Positions 8,748-17,207 of a DNA stretch of 64,000 nucleotides are shown in pieces. Position 1 is the first letter of the stretch. The number at the start of each line of letters is the position of its first letter. The translations under genes were made by a program, and so were the position numbers. Under the pieces are notes generated by a model, which saw only the letters and a program-made list of their open reading frames with translations, did no database searches and was not told where the DNA came from. The DNA comes from Aureispira sp. CCB-E. GTDB taxonomy: Bacteria > Bacteroidota > Bacteroidia > Chitinophagales > Saprospiraceae. The stretch lies in assembly GCF_031326345.1 (NCBI RefSeq), contig NZ_CP133671.1, positions 3,658,001-3,722,000 of the forward strand, in the 5' to 3' direction.

Positions 8748-10892
8748 ATGAGTAAATATTTTATTTTTAGCATCTTGTTTTTTGTTATTGTAATAACGAG
8801 TTATGGGCAAACAACAGGAACATTGCAAGGGAAAGTAATTGACGTAACCAATGATGAAGGTTTGCCTTTTGCTTCTGTGCTTTTAGAAAAGGACGATAGT
8901 TTAATTGCAGGTCGGCAGACAGATTTTGATGGCAATTATAACTTCTCGAATATTGAAGCAGATACGTATGATTTGACAGTATCCTATGTGGGGTATCCAT
9001 CAGTGAAAATAGAAAATATTGTTATCAAATTAGGACAGGTCGTTACTTTTGATGTAGAAATGGAAGAAGGGGTTAATGTAGAAGAAGTGGTTGTAAGAGC
9101 TTATCGAATTCCATTGATTGAGCAGAGTGCTACTTCTGGTGGTCAGGTATTGGGGGCAGAAGATATTAAAAATATACCCACAAGAAATATATCAAATATT
9201 ATATCAACAACAGCAGGCGTACATCAGAAAAGCAAAGGAAAGGGGATTTCAAGAGCTGGTTCAAGAGCGCATAGTAACCTGATTTTTGTGGATGGCTCAC
9301 CAGCCCCTAAAGCCCGAAAAGGTGGAAAACGAAGAGGAAAAAGAGCAAGGAATAGAAAGTTGGGATGCCCTACATTTGGAGCTGCGGGTTCAATGGCAAC
9401 CGCAAAAGAAGATCAAACGACGTCATCCAAAGGCATTGCTTCTGTAGAAAAACCAAGTAACGAGGAGTATGGTTCTTTTGTAGAAAATGAGTACATAGCG
9501 GTACGTGATGAAGCGCTGTCAACTTTTTCCATTGATGTGGATCGAGCTTCTTATGCCAATATTCGCCGCCATTTAAATCAGATGCAACCACCACCTAAAG
9601 ATGCGATTAGGATAGAAGAAATGATTAATTATTTTAATTATGATTATGAACAACCTAAAGACGAGCATCCTTTTCGTGTTCATACAGAAGTATCGGATTG
9701 CCCTTGGAACAAAGAGGCAAAATTGGTGCAGATTGGTCTGCAAGGAAAGAAAATTGATTTGGAAAAAGCGCCTATTAGTAATTTGGTGTTTTTGATAGAT
9801 GTTTCTGGATCTATGTCTTATGCCAATAAATTACCGTTGCTAAAAGAGTCTCTGAAACTGCTCATTAACAATATGAGAGCTAAAGATAAAATGGCTTTGG
9901 TGGTGTATGCAGGAGCTGCGGGGCTGATTCAGGCATCTACTAGTGACAAAAATAAATTATTAGAGGCTTTGGATAAATTAGAAGCAGGGGGTTCTACCGC
10001 AGGAGGCGCAGGAATCGAATTGGCTTATAAAATTGCTAAGAAAAACTTAGTAGCCGATGGCAATAATCGCGTAATCATTGCAACAGACGGCGATTTTAAC
10101 GTAGGGGCTTCTTCTACAACTGATTTGGAAAAGCTCATCGTAGAAAAGAGAAAAGACAATATCTTTTTGACCGTGTTAGGATATGGCATGGGAAATTACA
10201 AAGACAATAGAATGGAGGTCTTGGCAGACAAAGGAAATGGTAATTATGCATATATTGATAATATAAAGGAGGCTAAAAAAACGTTAGTCAAAGAAATGGG
10301 AGGAACACTCTATACGATTGCAAAAGATGTCAAACTTCAAATCGAATTTAATCCTGTAGAAGTTAAATCTTATCGACTGGTTGGGTATGAAAATCGTTTG
10401 TTGAATAAAGAGGATTTTAATAATGATGCCAAAGATGCTGGTGAGTTAGGAGCAGGTCATACAGTGACGGCTTTGTACGAAATTGTTTTGGCAGATAATT
10501 ATAAGGAGAGCAAAAGAGAGAAAAAAGTAGATGCATTGATTTATCAAAAAAATAAAGCGACGAGTTTAGCGCATAGCAGCAAAGATTTAATGACTATTAA
10601 ATTGCGTTATAAAGAACCAAAAGGAACAAAAAGTGTTTTAATGGCGTTGCCTGTCCCAAAAGACATCAAGCCTATTGCCGAAGCTTCCGAAAACTTTAGA
10701 TTTGCAACTTCAGTAGCGGGGTTTGGTATGTTGTTGAGAGCATCTAAGTTTTCGAATGATTTGACTTATGAGAACGTGTTGTCCTTAGCTCAAGGAGCGA
10801 AAGGAGCCGATAAGGAAGGTTATCGCCAGGAGTTTATCCGTATGGTCAAAAATGTATCGTCTATGTCAGCACAAGCTAACAAACAAAAATAA
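8748..10892 (+). CDS. von Willebrand factor A protein, YfbK-like (vWF_A + DUF3520) with CarboxypepD_reg and plug-like N-terminus
   Basis: A 714-aa exported protein. The signal peptide ends at about residue 20 (SYG-Q). Residues 23-105 are a CarboxypepD_reg-like domain. Residues 110-185 resemble a TonB-receptor plug (IKNIPTRNISNIISTTAGV, then GSRAHSN and FVDG). A very basic linker (186-205) follows. The YfbK-type N-terminal segment starts at about 240 (ENEYIAVRDEALSTFSIDVD), the vWF A domain is at about 343-520 with MIDAS residues D351, S353 and S355, and a DUF3520-like C-terminal region follows. vWA domains bind protein ligands through a metal. The role is probably protein binding or assembly in the envelope; no enzymatic motif is visible. 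It stands alone, followed by a strong terminator. Confidence 0.88.
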   Translation: MSKYFIFSILFFVIVITSYGQTTGTLQGKVIDVTNDEGLPFASVLLEKDDSLIAGRQTDFDGNYNFSNIEADTYDLTVSYVGYPSVKIENIVIKLGQVVTFDVEMEEGVNVEEVVVRAYRIPLIEQSATSGGQVLGAEDIKNIPTRNISNIISTTAGVHQKSKGKGISRAGSRAHSNLIFVDGSPAPKARKGGKRRGKRARNRKLGCPTFGAAGSMATAKEDQTTSSKGIASVEKPSNEEYGSFVENEYIAVRDEALSTFSIDVDRASYANIRRHLNQMQPPPKDAIRIEEMINYFNYDYEQPKDEHPFRVHTEVSDCPWNKEAKLVQIGLQGKKIDLEKAPISNLVFLIDVSGSMSYANKLPLLKESLKLLINNMRAKDKMALVVYAGAAGLIQASTSDKNKLLEALDKLEAGGSTAGGAGIELAYKIAKKNLVADGNNRVIIATDGDFNVGASSTTDLEKLIVEKRKDNIFLTVLGYGMGNYKDNRMEVLADKGNGNYAYIDNIKEAKKTLVKEMGGTLYTIAKDVKLQIEFNPVEVKSYRLVGYENRLLNKEDFNNDAKDAGELGAGHTVTALYEIVLADNYKESKREKKVDALIYQKNKATSLAHSSKDLMTIKLRYKEPKGTKSVLMALPVPKDIKPIAEASENFRFATSVAGFGMLLRASKFSNDLTYENVLSLAQGAKGADKEGYRQEFIRMVKNVSSMSAQANKQK

Positions 10893-10922
10893 AAAGCGTT
10901 TTATTGGTTATGGTTCGTTATG

Positions 10923-10960
10923 AAGTCATCTTAGATTTTTCTAAGATGGCTTTCTTATTT
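10923..10960 (+). terminator. Rho-independent terminator after the vWA gene
   Basis: Arms AAGTCATCTTAGA (10923-10935) and TCTAAGATGGCTT (10940-10952) pair over 13 positions with one G-T, with a loop of TTTT. The sequence continues TCTTATTTTC. It lies 30 bases after the vWA stop codon. Confidence 0.85.
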
Positions 10961-11056
10961 TCTATATATTGTTGAGCAAAATAAAATTGACACGTGATTC
11001 TAACATGCGTTGAATTTTCAGTATATTCGCACATTGAAATTTATAATACTATTAAC

Positions 11057-11260
11057 GATTATCACGAATGGAGTTGTGGGGTTCGATATAGCATTTTTTG
11101 TTTTACCTGTATCATCGAAAGACGTATAACCTCTACGAGAGTTTGATTATTAATTCTTTAAGGAGTTAAATGGTGAAAAATTACTCTATTGATAATCAAA
11201 TTGATACGATTTTTTACGAAGTGATGTAAAGAAAAAACAGAATATCTATTCGTGATAATC
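11057..11260. repeat. 204-bp palindromic element bounded by a 13-bp inverted repeat
   Basis: GATTATCACGAAT at 11057-11069 is repeated in perfect inversion at 11248-11260. Inside it lies a diverged copy of the dispersed repeat core: AGTTTGATTATTA and GATAATCAAATTGAT flank a 40-base middle, followed by the ATTTTTTACGAAGTGATG end motif. It occupies the upstream region of the SH3 protein gene (start 11288), so it may influence that gene's transcription or mRNA start. Confidence 0.6.
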
Positions 11261-11287
11261 ATTATTGTTTGTAGAAAATAGCAAATT

Positions 11288-11887
11288 ATGGCATCAAATA
11301 GACCACGTAGACGCAAAGAAGAAGAAACAAAACCGCAAAAAAGTTCTAAAGGTAAACTAAATAACATGGAACTATTAGGGATAGGTTTGTTTTGTGTCGC
11401 ATTTTTGTTGTATGGAATATCTAAATGTGGGAAAGAGCCTGCTGTAGAAACGCCTCAAGGTCCTGTTGTAACAGAAGAAGTGGTCGATTCTACAACAGAA
11501 AATCATAGATCAGAACCAGAGCCAAGAGATGACAATGGAAGTTCATTTTCAGGATCTGATAACGATAATAATGGGGCTGCAACACCAACGACCAATGTTG
11601 TTGCCAACAATGGAGGTGGTCGAAAATTATATGTTATTACAGATAGTTTGAGAGTGCGACAAGCGCCAAATTTGGGGGGCGAATTGGTCACTTATTTAAT
11701 GTATGGTGAGGAAGTGATTGATTTGGGGGAGCGTACGGTATTAGAAAAACTGCGTGTATCTCCAGACGAGGTAAGGACAGCTCCTTGGATTAAGGTTAAA
11801 AATAAAGCAGGGCAAGTTGGATGGGCATTTGGAGCTTATCTTCAATTTTATCCTGTGCCAACGAGTACCAACACATCAGGAAATTAA
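11288..11887 (+). CDS. Membrane-anchored bacterial SH3-domain protein
   Basis: A 199-aa single-pass protein. The basic N-terminus (RPRRRKEEE...) gives way to one hydrophobic helix (about 30-46), then a low-complexity linker rich in Glu, Asn and Gly (about 50-110). An SH3_3-like domain (about 113-192) begins LYVITDSLRVRQAPNLGGEL and ends GQVGWAFGAYLQF, the usual 'SLRVR...P' and 'GWv...yL' pattern of bacterial SH3 domains. These bind peptidoglycan or peptides at the cell surface. A 25-residue insertion before WIKVKN is slightly long for the domain. No operon partner: repeat material lies on both sides. Confidence 0.8.
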   Translation: MASNRPRRRKEEETKPQKSSKGKLNNMELLGIGLFCVAFLLYGISKCGKEPAVETPQGPVVTEEVVDSTTENHRSEPEPRDDNGSSFSGSDNDNNGAATPTTNVVANNGGGRKLYVITDSLRVRQAPNLGGELVTYLMYGEEVIDLGERTVLEKLRVSPDEVRTAPWIKVKNKAGQVGWAFGAYLQFYPVPTSTNTSGN

Positions 11888-11914
11888 GTAATCGTTCAAA
11901 AAAATAACAAGTAC

Positions 11915-12000
11915 CACGCAGTAGCAGCGCAACTAAAGCAGCCTTTTTTTGCGCTACTCTTCATCAGAAAAACTTGTCTTAGCTCGCTAAGCCTTCCTTT
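11915..12000. repeat. Fragment of the dispersed repeat
   Basis: ACCACGCAGTAGCAGCGCAA at about 11915 is the same block found in copy 1 and copy 4, followed by degraded sequence. No paired ends are visible, so this is a decayed or partial copy in the 209-base gap between the SH3 and GNAT genes. Confidence 0.5.
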
Positions 12001-12096
12001 TTCTTCTTTGATTAGCAAAACAATAATCTCATTTTTTGTTCTTATTTTTTCGGACCTTTTACTTAAAACAAACTAATGATCTTCTATTAAACGCAA

Positions 12097-12570
12097 GTGG
12101 AAAAAAAACGAGGAACATATCGATTAATACCAGCAACAAATCATTATACCAAAGAGATGAAGCAATTGGTATTTGATGTGTTGGAAGAGTATGGACTAAA
12201 GCCAGGAGCTATTGATTTTTGCTTGGACGATGTAGAAAAGCATTATTTTGAGCGAGGTGGGTATTTTGTCGTTATTTTAGATCAAAATGGTGTTGTTGTT
12301 GGAACAGGAGGAATCTATCCTTTGGATGGTCGAAGCTTGGAATTGCGAAAAATGTATTTGCGTTCGGAGCACAGAGGCAAAGGATTGGGACAATGGATGT
12401 TGACATTATTATTAGAAAAAGCAAAAATATTAGGATTCCAACGAGTCGAATTGGATACGGCTAGTGTCTTAAAAGAGGCAATTGGTTTGTATAAGAAAAA
12501 CGGATTTCAACGATTTGAATCAGATCATATGGTGGCTCGTTGTGACCAAGCTTATGAGTTGTTATTATAA
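12097..12570 (+). CDS. GNAT family N-acetyltransferase
   Basis: A 157-aa acetyltransferase that uses acetyl-CoA. The acceptor may be a small amine or a protein. The central motif A is LRSEHRGKGLGQWML with the R-G-x-G-x-G pyrophosphate-binding signature. Motif B appears as IGLYKKNGFQRFE. Length and order match a single-domain GNAT. The start is a GTG at 12097; there is no in-frame ATG before the first beta strand. It is followed after 74 bases by ribF, a gap that contains a mini repeat, so cotranscription is uncertain. The substrate cannot be predicted. Confidence 0.9.
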   Translation: MEKKRGTYRLIPATNHYTKEMKQLVFDVLEEYGLKPGAIDFCLDDVEKHYFERGGYFVVILDQNGVVVGTGGIYPLDGRSLELRKMYLRSEHRGKGLGQWMLTLLLEKAKILGFQRVELDTASVLKEAIGLYKKNGFQRFESDHMVARCDQAYELLL

Positions 12571-12571
12571 A

Positions 12572-12634
12572 TTAAAACGCTTGCTTCGTAATTATTACTC
12601 ATACAATTGTTAAAGGTGTTTTTACGAAGTAATG
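12572..12634. repeat. Short repeat related to the dispersed family
   Basis: Outer halves GCTTGCTTCGTAATTA and TTTTTACGAAGTAATGG form an imperfect inverted pair in the gap between the GNAT gene and ribF. The right half is the same end motif as in copy 6 and at 11210-11226. It could form a weak hairpin between the genes. Confidence 0.45.
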
Positions 12635-12644
12635 GGAAATAAGA

Positions 12645-13592
12645 ATGAGAATATATAAAGATTTAAATAATTTACCAGCATTCAAAAATGCAGTTTTAAC
12701 AATAGGTTCTTTTGATGGTGTACACGTTGGGCATCAACAAATTATTCAACAAATTAATGATTTGGCAAGGTCAATTGATGGTGAGTCTATTCTAATTACC
12801 TTTGATCCACATCCTAGATTTGTAGTTGGAAAGCGGCAAGATAACTTAAAACTCTTGAATACGCTCGAAGAGAAAGCCAATTTGTTGGAACAGTGTGCCG
12901 TTGATGTATTGGTCGTTGTGCCTTTTTCTAAGGAGTTTGCGAGTCAAAGCCCTGATGCCTATATTCAAGATTTTTTGGTGAAACACTTTAATCCCCAAAT
13001 TATAGCGATTGGTTATGATCATAAGTTTGGTCAAAATCGTGTTGGAGACATTTCTTATTTAAAAAAGTTTGAAAGCAAATACAACTTTCGAGTCGTTGAA
13101 ATATCTAAACAAGAGGTTGCTGATATAGCAGTTAGTTCTACTAAAGTAAGAAAAGCCTTGTTAGAAGGAAACGTGCATCAAGCGGAATGTTTATTAGGAC
13201 ATCCCTATGGGCTTAGAGGAACGGTTGTAAAAGGATTGCAAATAGGAAATACAATTGGTTATCCTACGGCCAACATAGAAGTTGCGAACCCATTCAAATT
13301 GATTCCTCCAGAAGGGATTTATGCTGTTGAAGTAGATTATGACCGCCGTTACGAAGGAATGTTGTATATAGGGAATAGACCAACTATTGACAATAATTTG
13401 AAGCAAACCATAGAAGTAAACATCTTTGATTTTAATCAGGATATTTATGGAGAGGAATTAAAGATAGATTTTATTGAATATCTGCGTGGGGATGCTAAGT
13501 TTTCGACATTGGAAGCATTAAAAAATCAATTAACAGAAGATAAAAAAGCTGCTTTGAAGGTATTTGAAGCTAGAAAAAAAATAAAACTATGA
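12645..13592 (+). CDS. ribF: Bifunctional riboflavin kinase / FAD synthetase
   Basis: Converts riboflavin to FMN and then FMN to FAD in the cytoplasm with ATP. The 315-aa length is that of the prokaryotic bifunctional enzyme. The N-terminal FMN adenylyltransferase domain (1 to about 185) has the nucleotidyltransferase motif GSFDGVHVGHQ (21-31). The C-terminal flavokinase domain (about 190-312) has GNTIGYPTANIEV with the PTAN motif, and GMLYIGNRPTI. The gene overlaps the following glycosyltransferase by 4 bases (ATGA), indicating translational coupling. No FMN riboswitch was recognised upstream. Confidence 0.97.
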   Translation: MRIYKDLNNLPAFKNAVLTIGSFDGVHVGHQQIIQQINDLARSIDGESILITFDPHPRFVVGKRQDNLKLLNTLEEKANLLEQCAVDVLVVVPFSKEFASQSPDAYIQDFLVKHFNPQIIAIGYDHKFGQNRVGDISYLKKFESKYNFRVVEISKQEVADIAVSSTKVRKALLEGNVHQAECLLGHPYGLRGTVVKGLQIGNTIGYPTANIEVANPFKLIPPEGIYAVEVDYDRRYEGMLYIGNRPTIDNNLKQTIEVNIFDFNQDIYGEELKIDFIEYLRGDAKFSTLEALKNQLTEDKKAALKVFEARKKIKL

Positions 13593-14701
13593 CGTTAAGT
13601 CCCTTAACAGAGCTCCCTAAAGTAGCTATTGTGATTTTGAATTACAATGGCATGAAAGATGATTATTTAGCTCAATTTTTGCCTTCTGTTTATGCCTCTG
13701 ATTATGCCAACTTAGAATTGTATGTTGTTGATAATCATTCTACCGATGATTCTGTTGCTTACTTGAAAAGTGAAGGCTTTCAGCCACACACCGATAAAAG
13801 CCAACAAGACCATGATTTTCCAAGATATTTAATTGAATTGGAGGAAAATTATTGGTTTGCAGGAGGATACAACAAAGCTTTGCCGTATGTCGATGCCGAT
13901 TATTATATTCTCTTGAACTCAGACGTAAAAGTTGCTTCAGATTGGATTCAGCCCATTATTAACCTAATGGAAAATGATGCGCAAATAGGGGCTTGTCAAC
14001 CCAAAGTTCGTATGGTTGCAGAACCTTATTTATTTGAACATGCAGGAGCTTCTGGAGGCTATATTGATAAGTGGGGTTATCCATTTTGTCGAGGAAGAAT
14101 TTTTACCAAAGTGGAAGAGGATAGAGGACAATACGATGATATTCAAGAAGTATTTTGGGCGACAGGTGCCGCCTTGTTTATTCGAAAAGAATTGTTTCAC
14201 AACTTGGGTGGATTTGATGCGGATTACAAAGCGCACATGGAAGAGATTGATTTGTGTTGGCGATTAAAACGTGCCAATTACAAAGTCATGGTTTGTCCTC
14301 AGTCTGTTGTTTGGCATGTAGGCGGAGGGACATTGCCACAACATAGCCCTCAAAAAGCATTTTTGAACTTTAGGAATAGTTTATCGACTATTTTTAAAAA
14401 TGAAACAGGCAACCAAGCGTATAAAATTGTTTTCATTCGATTATTATTGGATGCTATTGCTGGCTGTCGTTTTTTGATGAATGGCGAATTTGCCAATATC
14501 AAGGCTATTATTCGAGCCCATTGGTCGTTTTTTGCTCAGTATGGAAAGAACAAACAAAAGCGAAAAAGCACTGCTGAAACGGTAAAAAAATATGCTTATG
14601 AACAACAAGCTACTTACCGAAAAACAGGTGTGTATCCCAAAAGCATTGTTTGGCAGCATTTTGTAAAAGGTAAACAGACTTTTAATGACTTGGAATTGTA
14701 G
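13589..14701 (+). CDS. Family 2 glycosyltransferase
   Basis: A 370-aa cytoplasmic or membrane-associated GT-A transferase. It begins VAIVILNYNGMKDD, the usual nucleotide-sugar-binding strand, followed by YVVDNHSTDDS. The metal-binding NSDV segment takes the place of DxD. Acceptor-side residues appear as GGFDADYKAHMEEIDLCWRL, with the ED motif and catalytic-base region. The sequence is of the rhamnosyl-transferase-like WcaE/GT2 type common in Bacteroidota, with no membrane helix strong enough to call. The start overlaps the ribF stop by 4 bases. It probably acts on a cell-surface glycan; donor and acceptor are unknown. Confidence 0.9.
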   Translation: MTLSPLTELPKVAIVILNYNGMKDDYLAQFLPSVYASDYANLELYVVDNHSTDDSVAYLKSEGFQPHTDKSQQDHDFPRYLIELEENYWFAGGYNKALPYVDADYYILLNSDVKVASDWIQPIINLMENDAQIGACQPKVRMVAEPYLFEHAGASGGYIDKWGYPFCRGRIFTKVEEDRGQYDDIQEVFWATGAALFIRKELFHNLGGFDADYKAHMEEIDLCWRLKRANYKVMVCPQSVVWHVGGGTLPQHSPQKAFLNFRNSLSTIFKNETGNQAYKIVFIRLLLDAIAGCRFLMNGEFANIKAIIRAHWSFFAQYGKNKQKRKSTAETVKKYAYEQQATYRKTGVYPKSIVWQHFVKGKQTFNDLEL

Positions 14702-14774
14702 TGGTTGAGTGTATAAGTTAAGTTAGACAATTATGTAACAACTCATTGATAGCTTTATAGCGATTTTGATTATT

Positions 14775-14880
14775 CAATAGTTAGCTGCGCTGCTAACTAA
14801 AAGCGCAGCGCTCACGAAGTACCACGCAGTAGCAGCGAAGCTAATCAACGACCACGAAGTAGCAGCGTAGCTAACTACTA
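14775..14880. repeat. Dispersed intergenic repeat, copy 4 (nested fragments)
   Basis: Starts CAATAGTTAGCTGCGCTGCT and contains two copies of the CACG(C/A)AGTAGCAGCG block, at about 14822 and 14852, joined by AATCAACGACCACGAAG. It ends with GTAGCTAACTACTA. The inner stem of the full element is missing, so this looks like repeated end segments rather than a whole copy. Confidence 0.65.
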
Positions 14881-14912
14881 ATTATTATAATTAGTATCAA
14901 ATACAGTAAAAA

Positions 14913-15686
14913 ATGGACTATCGGATCATATTACCTCCTCAAGAACTTAGGAATGTCATTAGTCATTTTTGGGTTGGAACTTGGAATGTTCTAGAACAGC
15001 CACCTAATGAGACCTACTATATTGTTGCGAATAGTTTGACTGAAATCACTTTTGCCTTTAGTTCTCATCGTCAACACTCCAACTTATTGTTTTCAGTGGT
15101 ACAAGGACATACTAGTTTGCCGAATAAATTGCCTGTACAAGGATTTTATCATTTACTAGGCGTTGCCTTTTATTCTTATGCAATACCTACTGTTTTTAAG
15201 ATGCCGTCGTCAGAATTAAATGAGGAATTTATTGCTTTAGATACATTTTGGGGATATGAAGGAAGGGTTTTAAATGAAAAAATAGCCACTGCTCTAACCA
15301 CCGAACACCGTATTAAAATACTATCAGATTATTTTATTGCTGCGGTAAGAAAACAGCAAATGGAGGACAAAATAATTATAGGAGCCATAAAAAAAATAAA
15401 AGCATCAAACGGAATTATTAAAGTTAATGAGCTCGCCAATGACTTTTGTTTGTCGCAAAAACAATTTGCAAGACGCTTTAGAGCATTTGCAGGGTTCAGC
15501 CCTAAAATGTATTCAAGAATTATACGCTTCGAATCGGTTTTACAAAGCTACTCCAATACCTCCAATCTAACCGATGTCGCCTATGCCAATGGGTATTATG
15601 ATCAAGCACATTTTATACATGATTTTAAAGCATTTACAGGATATAACCCAACTGCATTTTGGAAAATAGGAGAGGAGCATAAATAA
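14913..15686 (+). CDS. AraC family transcriptional regulator with DUF6597-like sensor domain
   Basis: A 257-aa regulator. The N-terminal half (about 1-130) resembles DUF6597: YYIVANSLTEITFAF and a GFYHLLGVAFYSYAIPTVFK segment. The C-terminal half (about 155-255) is a double helix-turn-helix AraC DNA-binding domain, with VNELANDFCLSQKQFARRF for the first HTH and LTDVAYANGYYDQAHFIHDF for the second. The ligand is unknown. The DUF4386 membrane protein gene is read in the same direction 182 bases downstream. AraC/DUF6597 regulators often sit beside such small membrane proteins, so it may control that gene. Confidence 0.92.
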   Translation: MDYRIILPPQELRNVISHFWVGTWNVLEQPPNETYYIVANSLTEITFAFSSHRQHSNLLFSVVQGHTSLPNKLPVQGFYHLLGVAFYSYAIPTVFKMPSSELNEEFIALDTFWGYEGRVLNEKIATALTTEHRIKILSDYFIAAVRKQQMEDKIIIGAIKKIKASNGIIKVNELANDFCLSQKQFARRFRAFAGFSPKMYSRIIRFESVLQSYSNTSNLTDVAYANGYYDQAHFIHDFKAFTGYNPTAFWKIGEEHK

Positions 15687-15787
15687 GAATGTCCATTTTT
15701 TACAATTAAGGATTTTTTATTCCACCTACCTTTGAATTGTATTTAAAAAACAATTTTATGTTGTGTTATAAAGCTCATGAACTAATC

Positions 15788-15828
15788 TGTTGATAATTAA
15801 TTTAACGCGATTTTTAACGGAGTAACGA
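15788..15828. repeat. Fragment of the dispersed repeat
   Basis: GTTGATAATTAATTTAACGC followed by ATTTTTAACGGAGTAACGA reproduces the right-hand part of copy 6, which ends ATTTTTAACGGAGTAATG. It lies immediately upstream of the DUF4386 gene. Confidence 0.55.
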
Positions 15829-15868
15829 GAGAGGCGTAATACAGCTAAACTTCAATTCAAAAAAAGGT

Positions 15869-16549
15869 ATGTTAATAAAATCAGACAGAAAAGTATCCAT
15901 CATAGCAGGTAGCTTGATTCTTTTGGGAATTGTATCAGGTATTTTAAGTGTTGTACCTGCTGTAGAGGGCGAAGACTACCTTCGGCAAGCTTATCTACAC
16001 AAAAACCAAGTACTCTGGGGAGCTTTATTTCAATTCTTTTTGGTGCCAATATACATAGGGTTCGCTTTGTTGCTTTATCCCATTTTAAAGAATTACAAAG
16101 AGAATTTAGCATTGGGATTTGTAGGGTTTCGATTTGTAGCAGGCGTATTTCAATTAATAGGCATTATATTGTTGCCTGTGTTTGTCCTGTTAAGCCAAGA
16201 GTTTATAAAAACAGAAGTAACCAATGGCTTATCTTTTGATCAACTTGGAGGTATGCTGAAGTTAGGGCGAGATTTGACCAATCATTTAGGCGTTATGTTA
16301 GCAACTGGTTTAGGGAACTTGTTGATGTATTTTATTTTCTACAAAGCGCATTTAGTTCCCAAATGGTTGTCTATATGGGGGCTGGTTGGCAATTTATTGG
16401 CCATGTTAGCTAGCTTTCTAATTCTATTTTCTCAAATAGATGTCATCTCCACTTCGTTTGTTATGCTGAGTCTTCCTTTGGTTTTTCAAGAAATAGTTTT
16501 GAGTATTTGGTTGATTGTAAAAGGATTGGAGGAACGAAAAGCGAACTAA
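15869..16549 (+). CDS. DUF4386 family membrane protein
   Basis: A 226-aa polytopic membrane protein with six predicted helices at about 8-28, 46-70, 78-105, 130-155, 163-185 and 190-215. The opening segment ISIIAGSLILLGIVSGILSV-like pattern and the later GLGNLLMYFIFYKAHLVPKW are characteristic of DUF4386. Family function is unknown. It follows the AraC regulator in the same orientation. The 3' 126 bases overlap the 3' end of the convergent gene at 16424-17035, which is a long antisense overlap. Confidence 0.85.
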   Translation: MLIKSDRKVSIIAGSLILLGIVSGILSVVPAVEGEDYLRQAYLHKNQVLWGALFQFFLVPIYIGFALLLYPILKNYKENLALGFVGFRFVAGVFQLIGIILLPVFVLLSQEFIKTEVTNGLSFDQLGGMLKLGRDLTNHLGVMLATGLGNLLMYFIFYKAHLVPKWLSIWGLVGNLLAMLASFLILFSQIDVISTSFVMLSLPLVFQEIVLSIWLIVKGLEERKAN

Positions 16550-17035
16550 AGAGGCATTTATTATTGTAGCGCCATTTTTTTCTAACTGTTCAAGAAAGCT
16601 ATCCGATGATGGAAAAATTTTATTCAAGGAACCGTAATAATAGGAAGAAACAAAGAAGTTCTGTTGGGCTACTATTTTTAGATGTTTGTGCTTGATAAAT
16701 ACCTTTAATTTGGCATAATCGAATGATTGAGGATATTGATAACGATAGAATTCAATTGTTCTGCGTTTTAAATTAATGAGTGTTGTTTTGCCATTTCTGT
16801 TGTTATTGGTTAGAGTATCTAATAGGGATAAAAAGAGTATGTTGACATAGATAGTAGGAAACAACAACAGCAATAGCTCTATTTTTAAAAGTAAGTATAA
16901 TAGCAATAGATAGACGATAGCATGTGTATAAATTAAAACCTTTTTACATCTAGTGGAGAGTAAGGATCGTTCTATGAATCTATACACCTTGCCTTGTGAG
17001 GGCGGATGATGTTCGTCTAATATAAGATTGTACAT
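16424..17035 (-). CDS. Small membrane protein, YcxB-like fold, unusual C-terminal extension
   Basis: A 203-aa protein with two adjacent hydrophobic helices (about 34-56 and 57-72), followed by a mixed beta region containing INLKRRTIEFYRY and FFVSSYYYGSLNKIFPSSD. That layout (helix pair, then a PH-like beta domain, then 'FPS' and a short helix) resembles YcxB-like proteins, but I recognise no conserved catalytic residue. The last 41 codons lie antisense to the end of the DUF4386 gene and have a basic, low-complexity composition. They may be a tail acquired by loss of an earlier stop codon. The ATG at 17035 is the only reasonable start. Function unknown. Confidence 0.6.
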   Translation of the reverse strand: MYNLILDEHHPPSQGKVYRFIERSLLSTRCKKVLIYTHAIVYLLLLYLLLKIELLLLLFPTIYVNILFLSLLDTLTNNNRNGKTTLINLKRRTIEFYRYQYPQSFDYAKLKVFIKHKHLKIVAQQNFFVSSYYYGSLNKIFPSSDSFLEQLEKNGATIINASLVRFSFLQSFYNQPNTQNYFLKNQRKTQHNKRSGDDIYLRK

Positions 17036-17207
17036 GTATTTGAGCTGGCAAAGTCGTTATGAATATTTGATACAACGAATATACAAGGTAATAAGTTCTG
17101 TTATTTCTTTAACCTAGTTGCTTTCTTTGCTCACTAACCTACATCTTTTGATTTTAGTTTGGTTTTAAATTGATATTTTGATTGTTAAGTGGATAAAATA
17201 GTTGAAG

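Noticed and set aside
11915-12000. Terminator after the SH3 gene
   Set aside because: The region contains repeat-derived sequence and T-runs but no paired arms of useful length.
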